DNA of 64,000 nucleotides, taken from contig CAMPDV010002435.1 of the NCBI GenBank assembly GCA_946699065.1, forward strand, positions 1 to 64,000, in the 5' to 3' direction. Of the stretch, positions 47,061-59,570 are shown piece after piece (position 1 is the stretch's first letter; each line of letters begins with the position of its first letter). The notes below the pieces were generated by a model that saw only the letters and a program-made list of their open reading frames with translations, was not told the DNA's origin and did no database searches. This DNA is from Loxodes magnus (lineage: Eukaryota; Ciliophora; Karyorelictea; Loxodida; Loxodidae). The position numbers and the translations under genes are program-made.

Positions 47061-50000
47061 TTTCCATCGATTAAGTTTTTATCTTTATCGCGACTCAGTC
47101 TTTTTCTGAGAAATTGAACAGAGATCACGAAAAGAGTTTTTTTAACTCTAGGCTTTATTTCATACTCTTAAATTCTTCGGTTTAATCGAGATTCAATCTT
47201 ATTTTGAGAAATGGTTAAGAGCTTCAAGTAGAATTCTTTCATTTCTTTAAGTTCAAGTTTCCACGATACGAAAACTAGCTTTATCGCTTATCAATATTTT
47301 TATGAGAACTAAGAATGAGAACTCAAGTATAATGGTTTAGAACGAAGCAAAAATTAAGTAAATAAGTACTTCCGCTTTTTTGCTTCTATGACTAATTTTG
47401 AGAAAAAGAACTTAGTTCTTAAGAAAAACGGAGTCTTAACTTCTAGTTCGACTCAAAGTCTTAAATTACGACAGATTTATTGTTTCTAAGAATTTTCATT
47501 TGATCTAGAACAGAGCTCTCGAGTAGAACCGAGTCTTGACTCCTTATTACACTAATATTCTTTTAGTACTTAATGTTACAAGCCTTCTCGACCTTAAATG
47601 TGATCTAGAACAGAACTCTTAAGTTCATCGAAGTTAAAAAACCGAAATACTTCTTTCATTCTTAAATTATTTCAGATTTATGATTTCTAAGACTTTATAT
47701 TAATCCATGACAAGCTATCGAGTTTAACGGAATTTAAATTAAAGTTAATTTTTAAGCTTGTAAGTTTTAAGCTTTAAAACTTCCAAGAACTGCCATGTCA
47801 TTTAGAGACGAGCTCTAAACTAAAATCGAAACTAAACTCCTTTTTCTACTCCAAGTCTCAAAGTATTTCCGCTTTATCGCTTATTTGATTTGGTTTTAGT
47901 TTTATAAAGAGATTTCGAGTAGAACCAAGACTTGAATTTTGATCTGCTCTTAGTCTTAAAATATTTCCTCTTTATCGTATCTAAGATTTTGTTTTGTATT
48001 TATAAAATTTTTTTGCGTGGAACTATACTTGACTTCTTATTTTTCTCCAAGTCTTTAAGTACTTCAGATTTGTAACTTCTAAGAAGTGCAATTCGATTAA
48101 GTGCAAAGCTCTCGACTTTGCACGAAATTTGTTTCTTATTATCTACAAATCTTAAATTACTTCAGATTTGTTGAATCTCAGACTTGTCATTTTGCTTGAA
48201 AAGAACTCACAACTTAAATCGAGACTCGACTCCTTTTCTACTCCAATTCTTATAGTAATTCGTTTTATCGCATCAAAGATTTAATTTTAGGAATATAAAG
48301 AGCTATCGCGTTGAAACTATGTTTGGATCCTTGTTCTTTCTAAGTATTTAAGTACTTTATATTTGTAACATCTAAGAACTACAATTTGATTACGAGAAGA
48401 GCTCTCGATTATATCCGAGACTTGTTTCTTGATTCATCTTCAAGTCTCAAATTGATTAGACATTTGTTTCTAAGAATATAGCATCATATGGAACAGAACT
48501 CTCAACTTAAATCGAGACTTGACTTCTTTTCCTACTCATAGCCTCAAAATACTTCCGCGTTATCGCTTCTAAGATATGATTTGAGACTAAAAATAGATCT
48601 AAATTATAAGCGAATCTTGACACCTCGTACTACTCCAAGTCTTTTTGTATTTGAAATTTTTGTCATAAAGAACTGAAAATCGATTAAGTGCTAAGCTCCC
48701 TACATTACTCAAAACTTCTTTCTTATCTATCTCATAGACTTAAATTACTTCCGATTTGTTAAATCTCAGATTTGTCATGTTATCTGGAGCAGAACTCTCA
48801 ATTTAAATCGAGTTTTGACTTCTTGTTATACTCATTCTCTTTTAGTATTTCCGCATTCTCGCTTCCAAGTTTTTATTTAAGAAATTTAAATAGCTCTCGA
48901 TAGAAACAGTACTCTGATATTATTCTTCTGCAATTAGTTAAGTAATTTTGTTTTGAACTTCTAAGAACTGCAATTTGATTACGAGAAGAGTCACGTACTT
49001 GCACTTATCTATCTCCAAATCTTAAATTACTTCAGATTTGTTTTTTTTCAGACTTGTAATGTTTTCCGGAACAGAACTCTCAAATCAAATCGATACTTAA
49101 CTCCTTTTTCAGGTCATTGTCTTCAAGTACTTCCGCTTTATCTCTTCTAAGATATAATTTGAGAACTATAAATAGTTCTCGAGTGGAAGCTAGTCTAGAT
49201 CCTCGTATAACTCCTAGTCTTAAGTCTTTCAGATTTTTATCTTAAAGAACTGCTTTTTGGACTTGAGCAGAGTCACGATTATAACCGAGACTTGTAACTT
49301 ATCTAATTCCAAGTCTCAAATTACTATATAGTTTTGTTTCTAAGACTTATTGCGTTATCTGGAACAGAACTCTTTACTTAAATCGAGTTTTGACTTCTTG
49401 TTATACTCATATTCTTTAGGTACTTAATTTTAAAGCTTTCTCGACCTTAAATGTGATCTGAACAGAACTCTCAAGTTCATCGAAGTTGAATATTTAAATT
49501 CTTCTTTCATTCTTTAGATACTTCAGATTTATGATTTCTAAGATTTTATATGTTATCTAAAGAGATGTCAAGTATCACGAATTCTTAACTCAAAGTTAAA
49601 TTTTAATTCTGTAAGTTCTTCAGATACTAAATTTCTCAGAATCGATATGATAGATAAACAGAGCTCTCGAGTAAAACGGAAACTTAACTACTAGTTCGAA
49701 TTCAAAGCTTTAAGTACTTCATATCTATTGTTTCACAGACTTGATATGTGATCTAGAACAGAGCACAAGATCAGAACCGAAACTTGATTCTTAGTTTATT
49801 TTTAATCTTTATTACTTCGAATTTATCGCTTTATAGGCTTATTTAGATAATAAGACAGAACTCCTAAACTTCATCGAAGTTAAAAGCCAAAATTTATCTA
49901 TCATTCTTTAAGTTCTCCAGCTTTTTCGCTTTTCAGATTTTATTTTAGAAACAAGAACAGAGCTATCAAGTTTTTAGTAGTCTAAACTTCAAGTTCTTCT

Positions 50001-52080
50001 AACAGTCTTTTAAGTTCTTTAGCTTTATTCCTAATTAGACTTATATGATAGATAGAATAGAGCTCTTAAGTAGAACGGAGACTTAACTCGTAGTTCTACT
50101 CCAAATTTTTTGTACTTCCGCTTTATCGCTTCTTGGATTTGCTTTGATAGCAAGACAAAGTTCACAAGTTCAACTAAGTTTAAAACAATTTTCTTCATTC
50201 CTTCTTTAAGTACTTCCGATTTATCGCTTCTCAAACTTATTTTAAGAACTTGACTCTAAACTATAACGGAATCTAAGCAAAAAGTTCAACTTTAAGTATT
50301 TAAGTTCTTCAGCTTTATCGTAACTCTGACTTAATATAAGATCTCAATTATAACGGAATCTTAACTCAAAGTTCTTCTTTCATTTTTTATTTTTTTAGTT
50401 TTATTTATTCTCAGACTTGATTTTATAACTAGATAGGTCTTTTTATTAATTTGAGGATAATTCAAGGTTTAGCCCCCGAAATTTTAAATTTTGGCTTTTC
50501 TCGATACTTAAACTTGCTTTTCGAACTATTTCACTTTCAAGCAGATCTTCGTTATACTTTAATTTTCTACTTCAAAACCTTTGAGATTTTCGACTAGTTT
50601 CTATATTCTGACTTTCTTTCAGAGCTTGCTTCTAAGATCTAGTTATACTGAGTTTTACTTTAAGTTTAACTTTCAAGCTTTTTATTCAATTTTCAATACT
50701 CATATTGTTTCTAAACTAGATTTTTCTCTCAATTTGAGCATAGTTTTTTCTTCAATATTTAATTTTAAATTCTTTTTACTGATAGACTTATTTTTTCCAA
50801 CTTAGTTCCAGGACTAAATCAAGTTCTTAAGTTGAACTAGTTGAACTTCGAGATTTAGGTCTTTTTTGATTTTTTGATATTTATGCTCAGACTTATTTTC
50901 AGGACTAGATCAAAATTTCAAATGAATCTTAGTTTTATCTCAAAGTTTTCTTTCAAGCCATATTTCAACATCTATTTTCTATACTCAGACTTTGGATTTA
51001 GGAAATAAATCAAGTTCTTTAGTAGAGCGCAGTTTTAATTCAAGGTTTAACTTTTAAGTCTCCACGATTAGGCTCTTTTCGATATTCAGACTTGATTTCA
51101 AGTTCTCAAGTTGTCAAAGAAAAGTTTTACTTTCAAGCCTTTATATATCGTCTATTATCGATAGTCAGACTTATTTATAGAACTAGATCGAGCTTTCAAG
51201 CAGATCTCGGTTTTACCTCCATGCTTAAATTTCAATCCTTTTTATTTAATCTGGTTGTTTCTTTTCTCAGTCTTATTCTAGAACTGGATCAAGTTTTACA
51301 TTTGAACGAAGTTTTTCCTTAGGTTTAACCTTCAAGGTTTAATTCTTTTGCTAGTAACGCTACTTATTTTTATAACAGAATCAAGCTTTAAAGTAAACTG
51401 ATTTTTTTCTTTAGAATACACTTAAAAGCCTTAGATTTTCTCCTAATTTCGATACTCAGACCTAACTTTTAGAATTAGATAAAGCTTTACAGTAGAACGA
51501 GGTTTTCATTTAAGTAAAGGTTTCAAGGATTAAATATTTTTCTTGTTTCCCTACTCAGACCTAATTTTTAAAACTAGATAAAGTTCTGAAGTAGAACTAA
51601 GTTTTGTCTCAAGGCTAAACTTTCAAGGATCAAGTCTTTTGCTAGCTTGCTATTTCGACTCATTTATAGAACGCGATTAAACTACAATTAGAACGAGTTT
51701 TACCGCCACGTTTAACTTTCAAGCTTTCATATATGGCTTTTATCGATATTCTATCTTTATTTTTAGAACTAGTTCAAACTTTACATTTGGACTAAGTTTT
51801 TTCTTAGGCTTAACTTTTAAGTCTCATTTCTTATCTAATATCATTACTCAGACTTGTTTTCAGTACTAGATCAAGTTCTTAAGAAGAGCAGTCTTTTTCC
51901 TTTTTTTTTTACTTTCCAAGCCTTTCATTTCTTTAGCTAGTTTCATTTTTCAGCTTTTTTTTTAAAATAGTCCAAACTCTACTCTAGAACTAGTTCTGTC
52001 TAGAGATTAAACTTTCAAGCATTAATTCTTTTGCTAGTTTCATTATTCAGACTTAATTTTATAACAAGATTAACTCTTCG
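47060..52080. repeat. degenerate satellite S, main block (about 98-bp period)
   Basis: About 50 diverged units extend over 5 kb. Landmarks such as GAACAGAACTCTCAA / GAGCTCTCGAGTAGAAC recur roughly every 98 bp (for example 48411, 48512, 48706, 48797, 48896, 49074), each followed by TTTAAGTACTTC-GATTTATCGCTTCTAAGACTT. From about 50400 the units change to an AACTAGATCAAGCTCTCAAG, GTTTAACTTTCAAGCCTTT subtype like that at 39-40 kb. No frame yields a recognisable protein. The period is near the 102 bp of the TPR arrays, and the block starts beside a TPR remnant, but sequence similarity to TPR DNA is not evident. Confidence 0.75.
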
Positions 52081-52687
52081 CTTCTTCAAAATTATCTAAA
52101 GTAAATACTTATATTTCTTAACTCACCTCTCAAGACTTAATCTAAATACCAAATGAAATGCCTCTAAGTTTGCTTATATTTATAAAGCAAGCAAAGTAAT
52201 TTTTGCTTATAGATACAACCCTTAAGATGTACATTCTTACTCCCTATAGCTTTTCAAAGCACTCTTTAGCATTTAAAATTTATCATCAATACAGCATGTC
52301 ATTTTCATATTTTATATGTTAATATTACTTATTTTACGTAGACATTTGCTTGACCTATATATTTAATTAAATAAAGTCCCTTAAGTTATAAAAGCTATTA
52401 AATACCCTTAAGCTAGTTTAGGCTGCTTCTATAATACCTTATTCTCTATATTTAAATATATTTAAAAATGCTTTATTTTTAAAGCTAGCGCTAATATCAT
52501 AGATAACGCTTATTAAAGGTTAATATAGAAGTGTTTTGATTCTTAGCTGCCATTCTTTAGTTTTAAGTAGTGATTAATCTAAGATTTTAACAAGCTACTG
52601 TTACTATCTTTAAGGCTTATTTTGACGAAGATTGTTTTTCTTGTATACTTAATGTTTCAGTTTTATTAAGGAAGAAACAGCAGGATA
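52081..52687. other. spacer between satellite and unknown gene
   Basis: AT-rich. The frame of the downstream gene can be extended upstream of its chosen ATG into this stretch (ATG near 52651), so the start is uncertain. Confidence 0.4.
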
Positions 52688-54511
52688 ATGAGATTAATTA
52701 CTTAGATACAATGAAATAATAGATGTAAGTTTCATTCTTCTAATCATAATTCTAAAAACCCCTAAAAGATCATCAGCAATCTCCTCAGTTTAGAAGATCT
52801 AAATACTTTAGCTAATAAAGAGCAATTTAAAGAAAGAGAGAGATATTATGACTCTAGTAAAGTCTTTGCTTTGACTGCCTTATAGACTATTAGTAAGCTT
52901 ATCATTTACCCTATAGAATAAGTCGTTTAGTTACTCGTTAGCAACGATATTGGAAAGACATAAATTACCATATGATAGAAGTAGTTATTAGCTGGAGATT
53001 GAAAGACAATCTTCATTAAAAGAGTTTCTGCTTTGTATTTCGTTTTGAGCGAATTTGACTAGACTTAGACTTTATAAATTTTATAGCTTATGAAGAAAAT
53101 CAACGAGATATGGAGCGAAAAAGTTGAAAAAAACTTAAGCAGAAAGGAAATCAAGCACATAAATTGGAAGGTTAGATCGTATGTCTCGATCTATTTAGCT
53201 GAGCTAAAACATGAAATGATTTTATCTTAATCATGCAAAAATCTTTATTAGATAACAGAAGAGAGCTTTGAGGGCTTGATTAAATTCAACTTTGTAGTAT
53301 TAAAACTAGATTTCTAGCTACTGTCGCTTTGTAGCATACAGGGTTTTATTTTTTTCTACAATTAAGTTGAGCAAGCTGCTCTATTTTAAAATATTTTCTA
53401 GAGAGCTTTAACTATCTTTCCTTTTTTTATTCCTGAATAGAGTCTTAGCAGCAAGCCTGACAGTCTAATTTCTTTTTTATTAACAATTTTTTTGTTCAGC
53501 ATCAGGTTAAATGCGTTGAGAAATAGCTACTTTGATTAAGCTGAAATACTCGAGAAAAATCCATCTGGAAAAGTTTGGCTGGATTATTCAAGCCTTTTGG
53601 CAAGGAATCTCAATCAGTACAAGATAATTAACTACTCTCTTGTCGATCACACGTAGGTTAGAAAATAGATCCTGATCATATACAACGAGAAGTGTTGCTA
53701 TCAAAGCTCTACTTGATACTCAATAAAATAATAAGTCTTAATCTAGCATCTTAACTCTATCTTTTCTCAATTATAACAGTAAATAAATGCTTTATAAGTA
53801 AATTTAGATATACAAACTAAAATAAAAAGTTAATATATAAGTATAATAATTGAAAAAAATACTTAGGTTGTCATTAAGAGCACAGAAGGCAAAGAATCCA
53901 TTAAGTAAGCTAAAATCAGTTTTTCTAGCACTCTCTTGCTTTCAAATATACCTTAGATTGAAGGGTTGGAACTAAGAACGAAAATTTAAGCTTCAATTTT
54001 TTTAAGAGCGAAATACTGAATTTTCAGCTAAGAAGATAATATAATTCTAAGCAAAGAAAAAAGTCTTGGGATTGAAAAGGTAATCTAAGAGAAGAAAAGA
54101 TTAGAAGGATAGGTCAGCTACTAATTAAATTGAGGATTGCAATTATAGTATAGGGATTAAAGACTGTCAGTATTAAAATCCAGTTTTAGAATTGATATTT
54201 ATTATTCGGTCTAGTTCTAAAGAAGACAGAAAAAGAGTTATTTCATAGCAGTAACAAAAATATTACGCTAAGATTGGCTGAAATTTTTCTCTGAAGCGTA
54301 AGCATGAAAAAATTATTTTGATTGGTCTTAAATCTTGACAGTACTCCAAATAGAATATGAAGACACTCTCTCACTTATATTAGCGTAACAGAATCAAAAA
54401 AATACAAAGCTATGTTAAAAATGTCTTGGAAAAAAAAAAAAACCGAAATCACTAATCAGAAGGAAGGAAAAACATCTAAAAGCCATCCTTTAGTTCTACT
54501 AAGACATATGA
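52688..54511 (+). CDS. unknown protein, about 607 residues
   Basis: One plus frame is coherent from the ATG at 52688 to TGA at 54509-54511, with few reassigned codons compared with the other two frames and a higher G+C than its surroundings. It reads RERYYDSSKVFALTALQTIS, QKQLLAGDWKTIFIKRVSAL, FYNQVEQAALFQNIFQRALT, GKVWLDYSSLLARNLNQYKI and DWLKFFSEAQAWKNYFDWSQ. Trp is TGA about seven times and TGG about five times. The middle (about 200-290) is hydrophobic and helical. I do not recognise the family; an all-helical or HEAT-like fold is possible. A 12-A run at 54431-54442 lies near the C-terminus, so the end could shift. It is convergent with the gene at 54944. Confidence 0.55.
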
Positions 54512-54943
54512 TTGAGGGAGTAATTTTAAAAGCTACTCTTTTAAGTAACAACACTAAAAGAGACTTGATTTACTCAAGCATTTATATTTATAATAATTTT
54601 AATTGATTTTATAGTTAAATGATATGATCTATTTAAACCTATCCTTGTATCTTAACATTAAATCTTATTGAGAACTTAAAATAAAAATAAATTTATAGAG
54701 TAAAACACTTAATTACTTAAACTGTTTATCTTAGTAATTAATTATTAGTACTACTATCTTCTTATTTAAATTAGACTTGAAACCTCAATTTATTAATTTA
54801 AGATATATCTGAATAATTAATTATGCTTAGAATTAAAGAGACTAATTAATAGACTTTAATATGCTAGCTTCTATTTAAAAAATGGTGTATCTTATTTTCA
54901 TTTAAGATGTGTAAATAATAAATTAACATAACTTGTTAAAATA

Positions 54944-56696
54944 TCAGCACATGGACCTTAGCAGAGGCATTCCTTTATATTCGAATATTTTTGTATCTCT
55001 AACATTCTTACTGCGTAGTCGTAAATGTTCTTCTAGTTTTATCCAATATCCCCGTAAGCTCTTTGTAAATACAGCATAAGATCTTATTCCTACAGCGTTA
55101 CTATCAAAATTTTGTACTAATTGGTCTTATATAAATGCTTCGATAATAGACTAGGAACTTCAGGCTTTTGTCGTTTATCTTGTGAGAACTCTTATAAATA
55201 AGGTGACTGTTGTATTTCATAAAATCTATCTGTTAATCTGAAAATTCTATGTTGTAGAGGAATTTATTGATTAGCTCACTTCTATCCATACTGATCTTTT
55301 CCTTTGAGTTCTAAAAGAAGATTGATTATCTTATGTCTGTTTCTTTATTTTTCATATAAATTAGAACTCCATTTGTGTTAAGTAAATCTAGGGTATTTAT
55401 TTTGATCGTACAAGGTTTTTCACTGATTGAAATTTATAACTCGTCTTAATCTAAAACTTCATCTTAACTATTTTCTACTTCGATGAATTGCAATGAATTC
55501 TAGTCTTTAGTTTAAATACTTGCCTTGTTTTCATTCAGATTTTTTCCAATCTTCATTCTTTTTATGTCTTCATTTCTTTCCCTACCAACATTATTTTCAG
55601 TGTTTTTAGACTTTTCTTTATCCTCATTTTTTTCTGAATCTTCTTTACTTTATCATATTCCTAAATTTTTATCTCTTCTTATACTTATTCTAAGTATTAT
55701 AACCTTTCTGGTAGCATTAATTTTCTCTCTATTAAGTCTAAAGTAAATTCTTTTGCTTTATATGCTAGCTAAAACCTTTCTAAGACTGATCTACTTAAAA
55801 TTAATTTTATATTACTTAGCTCTCAGTATACTAACTTTGTGTCTTTTAAATTATTCTTTCATCACTTCTTATCTCCTCAAGTATATCTGTAGATAGAACG
55901 TTTTCATATAGAATGCCGTTAACTTCTCTTATCATGCTAATTGACTAGAAAGTTTCTTTTTAATCTTTAGCTTTCCTGATTTTTAATTTTTAGCTTTTGA
56001 TTAAGTTTTCCTCTACTTAATTCTTTGTTCTATCTTCACCTTTTTAGCAATGTAAAATACCTCGCTATTCTCTGCTTCAAAATTATTGTCAAATGAGTTT
56101 AAATAGTTAATGCTAAAATCTATGAAATTTTACTTTCCTTTAAAAGTTTTTTACTTTTAATTGGCTTGTCTATTCTTTATTCTACTCCTTGCAAACTTCT
56201 GTTGCTCATTTTTACCATCAACTTCTCATCCTTTTTACTAGACTACTTAAGCTCTCTATTTTTCTTTAAATATATTATCCTTTATAAAGTACTCTAGATA
56301 GCTCAGCTGAAAAAGATTAAGTTTCTTTTTTAAGTCTATTGGAAACTTATTCGTCTACAATTCTTTAAGATTGGGATTTATCCTGTTTGTCTAAGAACTC
56401 ATAAGATAGTAGTTCCTTGAGTTATTTGTTATTATTGAGGAAGAGACTTCAGGGTTTAGTTTCTAAATCTTTTCTAAAGCCACTTAATTTATCACTGATG
56501 AACTATTCTTCTCACTTAGAATTATCTCACTTGTAGTTATAAACAGGAACTAAGTAGGTTTTATTTACTATCTACCATTATAAAACACAAGAGTTTCTTA
56601 GTCAAATTTCAAGAAGGAAAGAAGCTTTTCAAAAATGTCCTTGAAATACTGTTTATTTTAGTAGTTTATAAAGGTATTATATTAATTAAGTTACAT
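54944..56696 (-). pseudogene. unknown gene, frame-interrupted or with short introns
   Basis: From the ATG at 56696 the minus strand reads MQLNQYNTFINYQNKQYFKD, then FPIDLKKKLNLFQLSYLEYF. After a frame change comes KNQVEENLIKSQKLKIRKAK then ISMIREVNGILYENVLSTDI. Later it gives KPCTIKINTLDLLNTNGVLI. After another change it gives AVGIRSYAVFTKSLRGYWIK and IFEYKGMPLLRSMC before TGA at 54944-54946. Each piece has low TAA/TAG/TGA density, so the region is or was coding. The frame changes may be very short introns, although no clean GT...AG fits the first. The family is not recognised. The middle is Lys/Gln-rich and charged. It is convergent with the 52688 gene. Confidence 0.45.
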
Positions 56697-56975
56697 TTAA
56701 AACCTAAAGTAAGTGTCTTAGCTTATAGGGATTATTTCTATCTAAATTAATTATTTGCTTATTAACTAGTTAATGGATACTCCTAATTACCTATATATGC
56801 ACTAAAGTTTAAATTTAGTAGTTCTTTATTAAATTAGTTAAATAAAAGGAAAGTATCTAGAGTTAATGATTGATATTCAACTATTAAATTAAATAATAAA
56901 TAGTATTTCTCTATAAGCATAATAATAATACAGTCTATAACCATTAAATCAAACTCTAATTATTCTACATTATAT

Positions 56976-58540
56976 TACCTAAATCTCTACATTTATAAGT
57001 GCAAGAATTTATAAAAGATCATTATAGCTAATTTTCTTTTCAAAACTCAAGTAAGTATCACTTACTATCTCCCTAAGCTATCATTGATTATTAATGAACA
57101 TATAACAGATAAAGTTTTTCTTATGAAAGATAAGTTTTCTAAATAAATAACTTATTTATCATTTTAAATAGCTTAACCAAAATAAAGATATAAAAGCTAT
57201 AGAGAAGCTTGCCTTATTTAAGCAGATAATTCTGAAGCTATATATGCTTAGGATATAATCAAAGATTATACGGATTATAGAGCTTTCTTAGTTTGTTCTT
57301 TTTCATGCGATTTTTCTCAAGAGTACAATTAAAGAAGCATATTCTTATTTTAAGTTTCTAGAGTTTCCTCTCTTATATTTCAAAGATACTTCTTTTTAAA
57401 AGAGAAATATGAATGTTCAGTCCTTCATTGTATCTAAGAACTGGGAAAAGTATTAAAGCTGGAATAGCTTATCAATATCATATTCGTTTTAACCAGCTAG
57501 TTATTCTACGAAATTAGAAAATGGAAATATTAGCAAAGTTATTCTAATGTAGTTAACGTTTTATCCATTTCTCACTAGAAAAACTTAGATGTAATAGTGT
57601 GATTTGCTTGATATTCAACAAAGGTACATTCTTAAGGCCTAGGTAGTGATATTTAAGAAGATAGAAGTTAGAATAAGAATAAGACAAAAAAAGCAATATG
57701 GTGAGAACATAACTTCGTTGATTAGTGATATAAAGGAATGGAATAAAGTATATTACTTATTTTATTGATAGAAGTTGTCCTTCAGATTAATTAATAGCAG
57801 ATCTTCTAAAATCTACAGAAAGATAATTTTCTAATTAAAAAAGTAACTTACTCTAAAGCAGCTTAAGTAGAACCAGAAATTTAATAACAGTATTTATTAT
57901 GAAATATTACAAATTTCATCTGCAGCCTCTAGAAAGAATTCAAATGTGTAGATCAAGATTCATTTTAGGTTCTTAGCAGTTGCAAAAATATTTAAATACT
58001 GAATATTAAACTTATATCATGATATATAGAGACTATGGTTAAACAGAAAGACTAATTAAGAATGAAAAGAAATAATAAATTTCTTTCTTGCCTGCTTAAT
58101 ACAGCTCAACAAGATTAAACTTTCTCATACAGTAGAAATATCAAAAAATGATGAGCAGTATTAATTTAAAGACGTGAAAACTATGTTCTATTGCTTAGAC
58201 CGATATAAAATTTAGTTTCAAAGTCAAGAGTAAACTTTCCACCAATTATCACGTAATTTACTTGCATTTAAGAAAATAATTTACCGATATTAATATTAAA
58301 AAATTGATTGCAAATTCAGAAAACGAACTTTATAAGCAAAGTAAGGTTTCTCAAGCTAGGCCTCTCAGTAAAAGACGAATCAAGAAAATTATACATTAAA
58401 ATACTGAACTCAGAAAATACTGATTGTAGAATACCAATCTAGAACAAAAATGCAAGAAAATATTTACACTGGAAACTCTTAAGATAACCCAAATAACCTC
58501 ATTAGATAAATACTCATGTTCATCCTAGATCTAGAACTAT
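56976..58540 (+). pseudogene. Cdc14-like phosphatase remnant 5
   Basis: The first 600 bp match remnant 2 base for base at many points (AATCTCTACATTTATAAGTG, TAAAAGCTATAGAGAAGCTT, TTAGAAAATGGAAATATTAG). The protein order is DYTDYRAFLVCSFSCDFS, then VVIFKKIEVRIRIR in the SPEDY..FKK position, then a coiled-coil tail with YRDYGQTERLIKNEKKQ like YGDNGQTEKLIKTIKKQ of remnant 1. No catalytic HC motif is recognisable. This copy shows the full length of the family (about 1.55 kb) best. Confidence 0.6.
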
Positions 58541-59160
58541 CTTTTTAGTTTATTTTCTTCTATTCTTGGTTACCTCTCATTCGAATTCGTTTATTCAGCA
58601 TTATTTAGCTTAAACTATTTACAATTGCTCAATAACTAAATTTTAATTTATTGTTCTACCTTTTTTACATTTTCTTACTAAATCTATTATCTTATAGAAA
58701 ACTTATTTAGTCATATTTTAACAAAGAATCCATTACTCTCGTTTGAATGAAATCTTATTCTCCTTTCTTTATTTAGTATAAAATCATATGTATTTCTTAA
58801 ACCTTCGATCTCTCCTAATTTTCTTAGAGTTTATTTTAAATCTTTCAATTACTTCCTATTTGAGATTATATATAATTTTCTACTCAGAAACTATTATTAT
58901 TTTGTTGCTCTTCAATTTTTTACTAAATTATATTTCATAACTAGCTTTTACTCCTACTATGCTTTTTAAAAATTTAAATCACTTTACTGATTTCTCTAAT
59001 TTTTCTTATTATTTAAGAGTCAAACTAAAATTTTACTAATAAATCTTCAAACTAGTTTTAATATCTATTAAAGAGTAAGTACTTACTTATTTTATTAAGT
59101 TTATTGTTTTATTGTTTTATTCTTTTTTATATTACTTGGTTAGAAATTCTTATCATTTTT
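58541..59160. other. AT-rich stretch, nothing recognised
   Basis: T-rich on the plus strand. I see no repeat or coding signal. Confidence 0.4.
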
Positions 59161-59164
59161 TAAC

Positions 59165-59570
59165 CTTCCCTTCTCAACAAGAAATTTGTAATTCAAAAGA
59201 TAAATATATGCTCATAAACTTGTCATAGATCACTGTTGAAAAGTCCTAATTTTAAAATAAAGTACAAATCTATAATGTTTTTGCTCCATAGTTTATGAAT
59301 TTAACAGCATTATCTATATTGACTATTCCTCTATTTAAAAAAATACCAATATCAATAATACATTTTACTACATCAGAGCATTTTCTTAATGCCAAATATC
59401 TCAACATTTTTACTGATACTTTGCCACTAGTAAAAAGACATTCTTCAGCTATCCTCAAAATTTAATTCCAGAGGGCAAATGATCTTATAATTCTGGAATT
59501 GAAAGTCAAAGTAACTACTTAAGTTCCCCTTCTTTAGCAGAATTTATGATAATCTCAGAGTTTCAGTAAT
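59165..59570 (-). pseudogene. unknown gene H, copy 2 (fragment)
   Basis: Matches 38665-39060: shared CCCTTCTCAACAAGA, CACTGTTGAAAAGTCCTAATTT-like, AAATCTATAATG-TTTT and CATCAGAGC-TTTTCTTAATG. The minus-strand piece MLRYLALRKCSDVVKCIIDI then VKFINYGAKTLQIC is open over about 60 codons. Both ends of the gene are missing. Confidence 0.5.

Noticed and set aside
50031-51322. Several open frames (67-76 codons) inside the satellite block
   Set aside because: They follow the satellite period, lack homology and exist on both strands. Open frames are expected where stops are rare.
54412-54606. Open frame MLKMSWKKKKTEIT...
   Set aside because: It is an alternative frame of the C-terminus of the 52688 gene entered around a 12-A run. 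The upstream frame continues through the run without it.
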